This document shows positions 33,923-43,612 of a stretch of DNA of 64,000 nt, one piece after another; within the stretch, counting starts at the first letter, position 1, and every line of letters begins with the position of its first letter. Below the pieces are notes generated by a model. It was not told where the DNA came from and searched no databases. It saw only the letters and a program-made list of their open reading frames with translations. Source of the stretch: Oscillospiraceae bacterium (GTDB taxonomy: Bacteria; Bacillota; Clostridia; Oscillospirales; Ruminococcaceae); the NCBI GenBank assembly GCA_017848115.1, contig JAGAKZ010000028.1:62001-126000 (forward strand), written 5' to 3'. The position numbers and the translations under genes are program-made.

Positions 33923-36457
33923 ATGGCATCTACATCTAAGAATACGTATTCCATTGACGATATATTGAACGAGTATTCTGTTGACAATAAATCCCCTGAA
34001 AAACCTGAACCCAAAGAAATCACAGAAGATATAGATGTTTCAGTCGAAGAAATTTCTGAACCAGTTTCAGAAGATGACAACAATAAAATCGGTCAGGTTT
34101 CCAAAACAAATATTTTTACTATTCCAAAAGAAAAAAATTTTTCTTCAAATAATTCTACCGATACTGAATTTTCCGACGAAACCGACAATGATGAACTATC
34201 TGAAGAAAATGATTTTCCTAATTTAAAGTCAAGTACGGACTTCTCTTACAGAAGTGCAACCCGTATACAAGACAAACCAAATAAGATACTCAAAAATCCG
34301 GAAAACAACATACGATATGTCAAAAAACAAAATGACAATCCAAAAATAGCGAAAAAGAAAGAATTTCGGATATCACAAAATATAAAATCAGAAAAAAAAC
34401 GTCTTGATACAGCTGTATCATCAGCTGAAGAAACAGACAGTATTATGTCTGTAAAAGAAAAAATAAACTTTAACTTTAATCTTACCGAAAAAATAAACAA
34501 GCTCAAATCCGAACTTGTTGGCAAAAAAACAGTTGTCGAAAAAAAATCACAGATAAATGTAAAATCTATTCCTGAAGTAGATTATTTCTCAATAGACGTT
34601 AAAATAAACGAACCTGTTGTTGAAACAGAGAAAAAGAAAAAATCAAGATTCAGCGAATTTATAAGTGATATAAACAATGACTTCAGTCATTCGGTACAGA
34701 ATAATCTTGATGATTACAATTCACCCAAAGATGCATCACTCATCCTGGATGATCTCTATGATCTGAAAACAAATCTCTCGATAAAATTAGGTTTTCAGGT
34801 AGTTGCTCTTGTCGTCAGCATATATTTGTCAGCAGCATCTGTTTACAAATTACCTATTCCCAAAATCATAAGCCCTGAACATTCACCTCATGCTTACAGC
34901 TTTGCAATGTTTCTGGTAGCTGCTGCTGTGTTATTTACATCTTTTCCTGTAATAACGAGTGGTCTGAAAAATCTTTTCAGAAAAAAAGCTGACTGCGACA
35001 GTCTGGTTGCCATATCAATGAGTGTGTGTACCATGGCTGCTGCAATTTCAACCGAAAGCCCCCATCTTATAAAAGGCGGACTTATACATATCTTCACTCC
35101 TGTTGCTATAGCAGGGTTTCTTGCAAATACAATCGGAAAACACCTTATTGTAAATCGTGCAATAAATAATTTTGACATGATTATCTCGGCAAATGAAAAA
35201 TACGCCATGATATATGTTGATGATGAGGCAAAAGCCCAGCAGCTTACAAGGGGAACTATAAATGATTATCCTATACTTTCAGCTGTAAAAAAGACAAACT
35301 TTGCTGCTGATTTTCTAAAATACACATATTCGTCAGATATCTCGGATAAGTTGTGCAGTAAATTCATTACACCTGCCGTTCTGATTTCGCTTCTTCTGAC
35401 GCTGATATCAATGTTTTTTTGTCACAAAAATATTGACACACTCAATATTTCATATATCACTTCAACATTTGCGCTCTTTATTTCAGCATTCAATTGTTTT
35501 GGCATACCGATAATCGTAAATCTTCCGCTTGCAAACGCAGCAGCTGAGGTCGAAGATAACGAAAGTATTCTTCTCGGATATCAGAGTATTGATGATTTTT
35601 ACGATACAAATGCACTCTTGTTAAGTGCTACCGATCTATTCCCGAAACACTCAATAAAACTTTGTGCAATAAAGATTTTTTCAGATACCAAGATAGATAC
35701 AGCAATAGTTGCTGCTGCGAGTCTGGTGTATCACGCAGGAAGTATATTTACCGAAATGTTTGAAAGAATTATTGACGGAGATCACACACTTCTTGAAAAA
35801 GTTGAAAATTATTCGTTCGAAGATTCTATGGGACTTTGCGGATGGATAAATAACAAACGTGCACTTTTTGGCAACAGACAACTTATGATAAATCACAACA
35901 TAGAAGGATTACCTCCAAAGTCAAAAGAAAAAGACCTGATTGGAAAAGGCAAAACTGCAATGTATCTTTCAATCTCAGGAAATCTTGCTGCTATGTTTGT
36001 AGTAAAAATCAAAGCTGATCCAAAAATTTCCGAAAATCTCAGAGATATAACCGACAACGGGACATCTCTTGTTATTAAAAGTATTGATTCTGTAGCTACA
36101 GTAAACAGAATATCAAAACTTTTTGACATTCCTGAAAGTATGATAAAAATCATACCGGCTGAACTGCATGATTATTGTACAATATCAACCGCACCTGTTC
36201 CGCGTACAAGCTCATCTGTAATATGCAACGGAAAACTTTCTTCAGTAGCAAAGGCTCTTTCAAATATAAAACATATCTATCAGAATGTACTTACCGGAAT
36301 AGTTCTCCAGAGTGTATCTGCAATAATAGGAATGTTCATCGTTATAATGTTTATGTTCCTTGGTATAATAAATCAGGTTACACCTTTGATGCTGGTGTTC
36401 TATCACTGTGTGTGGACATTCATAACATTTGTAATTATGAAAGTCAGACCAAGATAA
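33923..36457 (+). CDS. Catalytically degenerate P-type-ATPase-like membrane protein with long disordered N-terminus
   Basis: 844 aa, AGGAGG before the ATG. Residues 1-275 are low-complexity, alternately acidic and Lys-rich, without a fold I recognise. Then comes the outline of a heavy-metal P-type ATPase: membrane pairs about 290-345, 360-405, 480-540 and 785-840, and an actuator-like segment about 415-465. The key residues are gone. The metal site CPC position reads NCFGIPIIVNLPLA (524-537); the phosphorylation motif DKTGTLT reads SATDLFP (568-574) with Ser in place of Asp; TGDN reads IKSIDS (719-724). The nucleotide-domain relic ALFGNRQLMINHNI (647-660) and GKGKTAMYLSISGNLAAMFV remain. It cannot work as a pump, so a structural, scaffolding or regulatory role is more likely. 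Co-transcribed with the rlmB-like gene. Confidence 0.75.
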   Translation: MASTSKNTYSIDDILNEYSVDNKSPEKPEPKEITEDIDVSVEEISEPVSEDDNNKIGQVSKTNIFTIPKEKNFSSNNSTDTEFSDETDNDELSEENDFPNLKSSTDFSYRSATRIQDKPNKILKNPENNIRYVKKQNDNPKIAKKKEFRISQNIKSEKKRLDTAVSSAEETDSIMSVKEKINFNFNLTEKINKLKSELVGKKTVVEKKSQINVKSIPEVDYFSIDVKINEPVVETEKKKKSRFSEFISDINNDFSHSVQNNLDDYNSPKDASLILDDLYDLKTNLSIKLGFQVVALVVSIYLSAASVYKLPIPKIISPEHSPHAYSFAMFLVAAAVLFTSFPVITSGLKNLFRKKADCDSLVAISMSVCTMAAAISTESPHLIKGGLIHIFTPVAIAGFLANTIGKHLIVNRAINNFDMIISANEKYAMIYVDDEAKAQQLTRGTINDYPILSAVKKTNFAADFLKYTYSSDISDKLCSKFITPAVLISLLLTLISMFFCHKNIDTLNISYITSTFALFISAFNCFGIPIIVNLPLANAAAEVEDNESILLGYQSIDDFYDTNALLLSATDLFPKHSIKLCAIKIFSDTKIDTAIVAAASLVYHAGSIFTEMFERIIDGDHTLLEKVENYSFEDSMGLCGWINNKRALFGNRQLMINHNIEGLPPKSKEKDLIGKGKTAMYLSISGNLAAMFVVKIKADPKISENLRDITDNGTSLVIKSIDSVATVNRISKLFDIPESMIKIIPAELHDYCTISTAPVPRTSSSVICNGKLSSVAKALSNIKHIYQNVLTGIVLQSVSAIIGMFIVIMFMFLGIINQVTPLMLVFYHCVWTFITFVIMKVRPR

Positions 36458-36462
36458 TTTTA

Positions 36463-36500
36463 GCCATCAGGATCACTTATGATTCTGATGGCTTTTGATT
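36463..36500 (+). terminator. Terminator after the pseudo-ATPase gene
   Basis: GCCATCAGGATCA (36463-36475) / TGATTCTGATGGC (36480-36492) with one mismatch, then TTTTGATTTTTT. Confidence 0.8.
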
Positions 36501-36520
36501 TTTTAAGGAGAAGATAAAAA

Positions 36521-37603
36521 ATGAAAAAAATAATAGCACTTATAGCCGCTGTACAATTTTTAATATTTTCTTTTTCCGGTTGTTCAAAAGACAAAGAAAA
36601 CAGCTCTTCGGAAAACGTTTCTTCATCACAGACAACTGAGAAACCTGTTATCCCAAACAGCGAATCTGATTTCGCATACAAAGTTGAGGGAGAAGAAGTA
36701 ACGATAATCGGCTACAAAGGTACATCTACTACAGTAAATATTCCTGAAACAATAGAAGGAAAAAAAGTAACCAAAATAAGTGAAAAAGCTTTTGACGGTT
36801 TTGAAAAACCTACTGAAGATGATGGAAAAGCTTATAAAACAAATAACATTAACTCTATAACATCAATACACATTCCTTCATCTGTAAAAATTCTTGAAAC
36901 AGGAGCTTTTACAAACTGCTATTCCCTTACATCGCTTACTCTCAGCGAAGGACTTGAAACAATTTGCGAAGGCGCTTTTGCCTGTTGTGATAAACTTTCG
37001 GCTGTAGCTATTCCTGACAGCGTAAAGAAGATAGACAGTTATGCTTTTTTTGAATGTTACTCACTGCACGAACTTACAATGGGAAAATCAGTTGAAACAA
37101 TAGGCGAATATGCATTTTACAGCTGTTACAATCTCCATAGTATGTCACTCTCTGAATCTCTCAAAGAAATGGGTACAGGTTGCTTTGCAGGCTGTAGCAG
37201 TATAGCCGAAGTAAAAATCCCTTCATCTTTGTCATCTATTCCTGAATCTGCATTTTTCCAGGCATATTCCCTTACAAAGCTTGAACTTCCCGAAAGCCTT
37301 ACAGAAATATGCAACAGTGCATTTTCAGGCTGTTCGGGTCTTACAGATATCACTCTTCCTAAAAAACTTGATTCACTCGGTGACTATGCTTTCTACAACT
37401 GCTCAGGCATATCGGAAATAGCTGTCCCCGAATCAGTAACTAAAATCGGAAAATTTGCTCTCGGATACACTTATACTTCTGATGAAGAAACAGGTGAAGA
37501 AAGCGATGAACTTTTACAGGAAAACTTCAAAATATCCGGAAAATCAGGTTCAGAAGCCGATAAATATGCAAAGGAAAATAAAATTACTTTTGTAGCAAAA
37601 TAA
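36521..37603 (+). CDS. BspA-like leucine-rich-repeat surface lipoprotein
   Basis: 360 aa; AAGGAGA before the ATG. Signal peptide with lipobox FSGC (Cys22), then a Ser/Glu tether to about 50. Residues about 55-330 are tandem 23-residue LRR_5 units with the pattern I-x-x-x-A-F-x-x-C-x-x-L-x-x-I-x-(I/L)-P, e.g. ILETGAFTNCYSLTSLTL, ICEGAFACCDKLSAVAIP and IGEYAFYSCYNLHSMSL; about eight copies. The C-terminus GSEADKYAKENKITFVA is the standard end of this family. Such proteins act in surface adhesion in several anaerobes; the ligand is unknown. Lies between two terminators, so monocistronic; its promoter is not obvious. Confidence 0.9.
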   Translation: MKKIIALIAAVQFLIFSFSGCSKDKENSSSENVSSSQTTEKPVIPNSESDFAYKVEGEEVTIIGYKGTSTTVNIPETIEGKKVTKISEKAFDGFEKPTEDDGKAYKTNNINSITSIHIPSSVKILETGAFTNCYSLTSLTLSEGLETICEGAFACCDKLSAVAIPDSVKKIDSYAFFECYSLHELTMGKSVETIGEYAFYSCYNLHSMSLSESLKEMGTGCFAGCSSIAEVKIPSSLSSIPESAFFQAYSLTKLELPESLTEICNSAFSGCSGLTDITLPKKLDSLGDYAFYNCSGISEIAVPESVTKIGKFALGYTYTSDEETGEESDELLQENFKISGKSGSEADKYAKENKITFVAK

Positions 37604-37650
37604 AACAAATGACATCATAGAACAAAAAATTCTATGGTGTCATTTGTTTT
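37602..37650. terminator. Bidirectional terminator
   Basis: Left arm 37602-37622 (AAAACAAATGACATCATAGAA) read against 37630-37650 pairs over 21 bp with one G-T; serves the LRR gene and the convergent anti-sigma gene. Confidence 0.9.
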
Positions 37651-37657
37651 GTGGTAA

Positions 37658-38995
37658 TTATTCTTCTTTAAGATATTTTTCACATATTATCAGCTGATCT
37701 TCATATGCCATCGCCATCAGATAATTTCCATATGCCGACAATTTTTCGCGTTCTGACAACTCTTTTGTAAATAATTCCGTCAAGGTGTTGGTAACGGCAT
37801 CATATCCTTTAAATGTACGCCCATTAACAAGAATAAAATCGTATCCACCTGCGCCATGAGTAAAACCATCGTACCCACTTCTTGTATACTCATCATATTC
37901 ATTATGACTGACACTAAATTCATTATGACTGAGCATAGTCAATGTATCAGTGTCATATGAATCTATACTATAGACAGCACCGTTATCCACTGATTTCACC
38001 ATGCCTGTTAATATATTTCCAAAACTATCAATATCAATTATTGAATTATAATATTCACCGCTTGCTATTAACTGACTTCCTAAGAATTCACCGCTTGTAA
38101 GTTTTGCTTTGCCAATATAAAAATCATCATTGATTTTATACATACAATACATAATATTATCCTCATCAAAAACAACATCACAAAGGTTAAACTCTTCGTA
38201 TCCGAATATTTCATTTACACTTCTCTCATTTACTAATTCAAGCTCACTGTTAATTTCGCATACATGCGAATTTTCTTTCAGTGGTTCGTGTTCATCTGAG
38301 AAAATTTTAGAGTAAAAATAATATAACTTTCCTTCTTTATCAAACGTGATTTTCTGGAAGTCATTTTCACCGATGCGTTCATCTTCAATTTGGGTATATT
38401 CACTAGTCTTACGATCTACTTCATAAATACGACCTCCGCCATTCAAATGATATGCACCTCTCATGAAGTAGTACATTTTTTCATCTGTAAAGCAAACCTG
38501 ATTATCAAAATAAGCAAAATCAGTTGGCGCTGCATTCTCTAACAGAATACTGTCAGTAACTTCACCGTCCATAGAGAGAAAATTGATATAAGTTCCTCTG
38601 GTTATTGTAAGCTCTTTTTTGGTTACTTCAGTAGTAGATGTTTCAGAAACCTTAGTTTCGGTCTGCGATACCACCGGTTCTGTAACTGTTGTGACTGTCG
38701 AAATCGATGCTGCCGGAGAATCATTATTTATATCAGACGGTTTATTATTCCTAAGATGAATCATCAGCACCAGTGATGCGCATATTCCGCCACATACTGC
38801 AAACCATTTTATAAAATTATTCCTCTTACTATTTTTTACAACAATAACACTCGCTATCTTATCCTCACCGCCTTCTTTGTTTATCTTATCAATAACGTTC
38901 TTCTCTTTTTTATTATCCTGCATTTTCTTTACTTCCGGTATGTATTTTTCATCTGCCTGTCCTATCATATCAAGTATCTTTTCATTCTTTTTCAT
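37658..38995 (-). CDS. Putative membrane anti-sigma factor with extracytoplasmic beta-rich domain
   Basis: 445 aa. About 60 cytoplasmic residues (KKNEKILDMIGQADEKYIPE, charged), one membrane helix about 61-80 (FIKWFAVCGGICASLVLMIH), a Ser/Thr/Val-rich linker (90-130), then an extracytoplasmic domain of repeating YYF/DxxGxxY strands that may be a propeller. Its ATG overlaps the sigma-factor stop (ATGA), so translation is coupled, the usual arrangement for an ECF anti-sigma. I see no zinc-binding HxxxCxxC motif, so it would be a non-ZAS anti-sigma. Function is inferred from context and topology. Confidence 0.65.
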   Translation of the reverse strand: MKKNEKILDMIGQADEKYIPEVKKMQDNKKEKNVIDKINKEGGEDKIASVIVVKNSKRNNFIKWFAVCGGICASLVLMIHLRNNKPSDINNDSPAASISTVTTVTEPVVSQTETKVSETSTTEVTKKELTITRGTYINFLSMDGEVTDSILLENAAPTDFAYFDNQVCFTDEKMYYFMRGAYHLNGGGRIYEVDRKTSEYTQIEDERIGENDFQKITFDKEGKLYYFYSKIFSDEHEPLKENSHVCEINSELELVNERSVNEIFGYEEFNLCDVVFDEDNIMYCMYKINDDFYIGKAKLTSGEFLGSQLIASGEYYNSIIDIDSFGNILTGMVKSVDNGAVYSIDSYDTDTLTMLSHNEFSVSHNEYDEYTRSGYDGFTHGAGGYDFILVNGRTFKGYDAVTNTLTELFTKELSEREKLSAYGNYLMAMAYEDQLIICEKYLKEE

Positions 38996-39543
38996 ATTGT
39001 AATCCCTTCTCTTTCTAAAAAATCTTTTAATGCTTTGCGTGTGCGTTGCAACGACATTTTTACGGCACCCTTAGTCATATCACACTGCCATGCTATCTCA
39101 TCTACGGAGAACATATACCAGTATCTGTACATAAATACCTCTCTGGATGAGTTTTTCAGGCTTCCGAGAAAACGATCGATAATATCCTTCCACACTATAT
39201 CATCGGTAAGATTTTCATCATTACCTGTACACTCTGCCAGTTCATCAAGACAAACGCTAAACTGACCACCGTTATTTTTCAAAGACGTATTTTTTCTGTA
39301 TCTGTCTATTGAAATATTACGTGTTATTTTCCCGAGAAAAACCGATAATTTGCTGGGACGATTATCCGGTATAGAGTTCCACGCTCTCATCCACGTATCG
39401 TTTACACATTCTTCTGCATCTTCTCTTGATCCGAGAATTCCGACGGCTATTGAAGTGCAATATGAATTGTATTTGTTCTGACTTTCTGGGATTGCCCTCT
39501 CGGAACGTTGCCAGAATAGTTCAACTATAGATTTATCATCCAT
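38992..39543 (-). CDS. ECF-type RNA polymerase sigma factor
   Basis: 183 aa from the ATG at 39543 (AGGAGA upstream). Region 2 about 15-85: NKYNSYCTSIAVGILGSRED, AEECVNDTWMRAWNSIP, LGKITRNISIDRYRK. Region 4 about 115-175: SSREVFMYRYWYMFSVDEIA and DMTKGAVKMSLQRTRKALKD. Compact, with no region 1 or 3, as in ECF sigma factors. It should recognise its own upstream promoter (see 39588-39616) and be held by the membrane protein encoded immediately downstream. Confidence 0.92.
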   Translation of the reverse strand: MDDKSIVELFWQRSERAIPESQNKYNSYCTSIAVGILGSREDAEECVNDTWMRAWNSIPDNRPSKLSVFLGKITRNISIDRYRKNTSLKNNGGQFSVCLDELAECTGNDENLTDDIVWKDIIDRFLGSLKNSSREVFMYRYWYMFSVDEIAWQCDMTKGAVKMSLQRTRKALKDFLEREGITI

Positions 39544-39587
39544 GTCATTTCTCCTGTTAATTGTTTTAGAAAAGCTTTTCAATAATA

Positions 39588-39616
39588 TAGACGTAATTTA
39601 GAACTGAAAAGTAACA
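39588..39616 (-). promoter_or_regulatory. Candidate autoregulated ECF promoter
   Basis: TGTTAC (39616-39611), 17-bp spacer, CGTCTA (39593-39588) on the minus strand, 45 bp before the sigma gene. It resembles the TGxAAC-N16/17-CGTC promoters of Bacillus extracytoplasmic sigma factors and not the sigma-A form. A 12-bp palindrome GAAAAGCTTTTC (39569-39580) lies in the leader. The rest of the 319-bp gap (39617-39790) holds nothing else I can identify. Confidence 0.55.
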
Positions 39617-39790
39617 CTTTTTTCGATTAATTATATCATTATTTTGTTCTCAAAGCAATATTCGTACTTTTTACAAGTATACACGAACAATACATTAAAT
39701 TTATAAGTAACCGCTTACACTCTTTCTTTAAACCATAATATAATTTTATCGTCATCTTGCACTATTTATGAATTATTTTTTCGCTCAGTA

Positions 39791-39819
39791 TTGATTTTAC
39801 AATAATTATGATATATAAT
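39791..39819 (+). promoter_or_regulatory. Promoter of the PAS/GGDEF/EAL gene
   Basis: TTGATT (39791-39796), 17-bp spacer, TATAAT (39814-39819), 44 bp before the start codon. Confidence 0.8.
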
Positions 39820-39862
39820 AGACTTATATAGCCAAATATAAAAATATAGGGGGGAATCAACA

Positions 39863-42800
39863 ATGTATTCAAATTCATCAGGTAAAACCAGTAAATTCTA
39901 CAACGATAACGATGATGGATTTTATATAACAGACACGTGCAATGGCAAAACAACTTGTGAGTATAACAGCAAATTTTCTGAAATCACCGGATACGACAAT
40001 CCGTCAGAAATAGCAGGAAAAGATCTGAGCCAGCTTATTCATCCAAACGATCTTGGCAAATTCACAAATGCAAAGAAATCACTTTCAAAACAAAATCCTT
40101 TTGAAAGTTTCAATATACGAATAATAAAGCGTGATCGCTCTGTACTTTATACAAGATGTTCCCTTATCCTTACCTTTACAGATGACGGATATGAAAGGAT
40201 CATTCATGCTTTTACTGATATGAATGAAAGTATGAATATAAAACAGCAAAACGATATATTTCTTTCTATGCCACCCATACTTTTCAAATTTCATCGTGAA
40301 GGACGGTTTCCTTATTACTTTAATAACAGCTTTCTTGATGCTCTCGGATATACACGAGAAGAGATCACCGCTCTTAACATTACCTATAAGGATATAATCG
40401 CACCCGATGATGCACAGCTTATCATACACGCTGTCAGAAATACTATCAATTCAGATACAGTATCTTCATGCATTTTTAAAGTATATGACAAAGAAAAAAA
40501 TATACACTGGATAAATTGTTCCTTTAAAAAACTGTCTTCCCCATCAGGAACACAATATTTTATGGGAATAGGAAATGATATAACCGAGCAGAAAAAAATA
40601 GAGAGTGAACTTGAAGATATCCAGGCACTTCTTAATACGGTAACTTACAATACAAATTATGCTGTACTGGGAATTTCGGTTGAAAATAATAATCTTCCGA
40701 TGATATTTTCAAATGAAAAATTCAGTGAAATGTTTATGTTTTCATCAGAAAAAATAAAACTTTTTTCCGATGACATATGCAGACATATAATCCACCCTGA
40801 TGACTACGAATTTTTTGTAAAATCAGTTCTAAGCGACGATAAAGAAAACTTCCAGTGTCGTGCTGTAAAAAATAGCGGTGAAACTATACTTATAAGTGTA
40901 CAGTGTTCAAAAATCAGAAACATATACCATACAGGTATAGTCTGTACAATATACGATATAAGCCATACAAATGCACTTTCAAATGAACTTGACAAATACG
41001 AATCACTTTATAACGATTTTATAAATCTTCATTCTGCATTTTCTTTTAAAATAGACTTTTCGGAAGATACGGTAATTATCCCTGAAATATTTGCAAAAAG
41101 GCTTAATATAGGCACTGTTATCCCCGGTATTCCTAATTCAATTATTGATGCAGGATTTATTCCGAAAAATTTTGGCGAAGATTTTTGTAAAATGTATTAC
41201 AGCGTAAAAAACGGAGCACCGAAAGGAGCATGTGCTATCAGATTCAACTCCCCTGCCGGACGTTCGTTCTGGGCACAAATTCATATATTTCCTGTATACA
41301 ATGAAGGTATATGTCCGATAAAAGCTATCGGTACAATAGAAGATATCTCGGATAAAATAATGGCCGAAGAACAGCTTATGCACGAAGAATGGTATGAACC
41401 TCTGTTAAATTCCGATACGCTTATGATGTGTATGGTAAATTTAAGTCAGAACAAAATATTATCTTTCCGACATAATAATGACAGTTTCAATATTCTTGAA
41501 CCGCATATGTTTTTTGACAATTGTTTTATTTATGACCTTGTATCGCTTATCCATATAGAAGAAAGACAATTTATCTCAGAACAGATCATTCACAAAAATT
41601 TATGGAAAGCATATCTCGGAGGCAATTACAATATAAACGTAAAATATCGTCTTGAAAATAATGAAGACGAATCACAATGGGTAGAAATGAGCATAAATTT
41701 TATAAAAAATCTGCCTTCAGATGATGTTATATTTGTAATGTACCTGAAAACTGCTTCACAGCTTGGAAAGAATAATGAAAACATTTCAAACAGTACAGAA
41801 GATGTATTCACAAAGATTCCTTTCAAAACAACTGTAAACGAATTTTTCATGAAAAACAAATTCAACGGTTGTCTTCATGCACTGTACATACTTGATTTTG
41901 ACGGTTTCAATAGTATAAACAATATATTTGGATATGATATAGAAAATCGTATCCTACAGGCTACAGCACAAAAGATAAATGCTCTTGAACATACAGTCAC
42001 CATAGGAAGACTTTTCGGAGACAAACTTCTTGTATTTGCCGAAGATATCACCTCTTATGACGATCTTAACATAACAGCCAGAAATCTGTGTGACATCTGC
42101 CTTGCCATTACTATTGCCGGAGTAGATGTAAACAGTCTTTCTGTCAGCGTCGGTGTTGCTTTTGCACCATTGCACGGTATGGATTTTGACACACTTTACT
42201 CAAAAGCCGACAATGCGCTTTACAATGCAAAAAGATTTGGCAAAAACAAATATGCAATATACATTGATGCTTCAGGTGATAAAAAAGAAGCAAGCAACGA
42301 ACATATATATAAAATAACCAAGAACATCAATATAGATGAATTTAAAAAAGAAGCTTCATCTGCTATACTTCGTAAAAATGTCAACTATAAACTTTATAAC
42401 GTTGATATGAAAAATTTCCGCAATATAAATCATTATTTCGGATATGAAACAGGCGATAAGATATTAAAGGAAACTTCCGAAATTCTTCAGAATGCTATGA
42501 AACCCGGAGAATATATGACAAGAATATTTGCGGATAATTATCTGTTGCTCACAATTTACGAAAACGATGAAAAATCAAAAAAGCGTCTTCAGTCTTTGTG
42601 TGACAAAGTTCTCATGATCCCCGAAATCTCCGAACATCTCACCTCATTCTCTATAGGATATATAGAAATCAACGATTCCAATCGTCATATCGAATTTGAA
42701 CATCTGCTTGACTGCGCTATACTTGCCCACAGAAATTCAAAAAAATCGGAACAGACACGAATCGTTAAGTTCTCCTCAGAGATGACAGATGAGTCCATGC

Positions 42801-43588
42801 AACAATATCAGATCATAAGCGAACTTAAAGAAGCAATAAAATGTGGTCAGATATGTTGCTACGTACAGCCACAGTACGATCTTATCAGGCATGAATACGT
42901 AAGTATGGAAGCGCTTGTACGCTGGAACCACCCTATAAAAGGTCTGCTTACTCCTGATAAGTTCATTGATATATGTGAAAAGAACGGCTTTATAAGCAAT
43001 ATAGATTTTTGTGTACTTGAACAGATGTGCATGTACATAAGAAGCCGTATGCTTCAGAATCTGCGTGTTTTGCCTGTAGCTATAAACCAGTCGCAGATAA
43101 CCATACATGAACCTGGATATTTCAAGAGACTTACCGACCTTGTTGAAAAGTATGAAATTCCTCCAAGATATCTTGAACTTGAAGTAACAGAAAGCGCTTA
43201 TGTCAACAACCTCGGTCACACCATCGAAATACTCACAAAACTCAAAGATTATGGTTTCAGTATTTCCATGGACGATTTCGGAACCGGATATTCAAGTCTT
43301 AATCTTCTCAAAGATATTCCTATAGATATCCTCAAACTTGACAGAGGATTTTTAACTGAAGGTCTTACAGAGAAGAAGCCTAAAGAAATAATAAAATCTA
43401 TAACAAATATGGCTCATAACATAAATGTACGTGTCATATGCGAAGGCGTTGAAAATCCTCAGCAGATACCTTTCCTTGAAGAAATAGGCTGTGAACTTGC
43501 ACAGGGATATCTGTTCGGTAAACCTATGCCATACAATGAGATAGAAGATTTCATAAAATCTTCACCTATGCAGGCAGAACCCAAATAG
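39863..43588 (+). CDS. Multi-PAS, double degenerate-GGDEF, intact EAL c-di-GMP phosphodiesterase
   Basis: 1241 aa, no membrane segment; GGGGGAA ribosome site. At least four PAS folds in series (about 18-125, 130-250, 255-370, 380-500; e.g. EITGYDNPSEIAGKDLSQLI and DALGYTREEI...GIGNDITEQKKIE), with a further PAS-like stretch to about 640. First GGDEF domain about 660-815: the GGDEF loop reads FGDKL (near 717). Second GGDEF-like domain about 825-960: loop reads FADNY (near 888). Both lack the cyclase signature. EAL domain about 985-1235 keeps every catalytic motif: MEALVRWNHP, AINQSQ, ELEVTES, MDDFGTGYSSL, ILKLDRGF, CEGVE, QGYLFGKP. It should degrade c-di-GMP in response to PAS inputs, the GGDEF relics acting as regulatory or GTP-binding modules. 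Confidence 0.92.
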   Translation: MYSNSSGKTSKFYNDNDDGFYITDTCNGKTTCEYNSKFSEITGYDNPSEIAGKDLSQLIHPNDLGKFTNAKKSLSKQNPFESFNIRIIKRDRSVLYTRCSLILTFTDDGYERIIHAFTDMNESMNIKQQNDIFLSMPPILFKFHREGRFPYYFNNSFLDALGYTREEITALNITYKDIIAPDDAQLIIHAVRNTINSDTVSSCIFKVYDKEKNIHWINCSFKKLSSPSGTQYFMGIGNDITEQKKIESELEDIQALLNTVTYNTNYAVLGISVENNNLPMIFSNEKFSEMFMFSSEKIKLFSDDICRHIIHPDDYEFFVKSVLSDDKENFQCRAVKNSGETILISVQCSKIRNIYHTGIVCTIYDISHTNALSNELDKYESLYNDFINLHSAFSFKIDFSEDTVIIPEIFAKRLNIGTVIPGIPNSIIDAGFIPKNFGEDFCKMYYSVKNGAPKGACAIRFNSPAGRSFWAQIHIFPVYNEGICPIKAIGTIEDISDKIMAEEQLMHEEWYEPLLNSDTLMMCMVNLSQNKILSFRHNNDSFNILEPHMFFDNCFIYDLVSLIHIEERQFISEQIIHKNLWKAYLGGNYNINVKYRLENNEDESQWVEMSINFIKNLPSDDVIFVMYLKTASQLGKNNENISNSTEDVFTKIPFKTTVNEFFMKNKFNGCLHALYILDFDGFNSINNIFGYDIENRILQATAQKINALEHTVTIGRLFGDKLLVFAEDITSYDDLNITARNLCDICLAITIAGVDVNSLSVSVGVAFAPLHGMDFDTLYSKADNALYNAKRFGKNKYAIYIDASGDKKEASNEHIYKITKNINIDEFKKEASSAILRKNVNYKLYNVDMKNFRNINHYFGYETGDKILKETSEILQNAMKPGEYMTRIFADNYLLLTIYENDEKSKKRLQSLCDKVLMIPEISEHLTSFSIGYIEINDSNRHIEFEHLLDCAILAHRNSKKSEQTRIVKFSSEMTDESMQQYQIISELKEAIKCGQICCYVQPQYDLIRHEYVSMEALVRWNHPIKGLLTPDKFIDICEKNGFISNIDFCVLEQMCMYIRSRMLQNLRVLPVAINQSQITIHEPGYFKRLTDLVEKYEIPPRYLELEVTESAYVNNLGHTIEILTKLKDYGFSISMDDFGTGYSSLNLLKDIPIDILKLDRGFLTEGLTEKKPKEIIKSITNMAHNINVRVICEGVENPQQIPFLEEIGCELAQGYLFGKPMPYNEIEDFIKSSPMQAEPK

Positions 43589-43612
43589 CCAAAACTCATT
43601 TTTATATTTATA

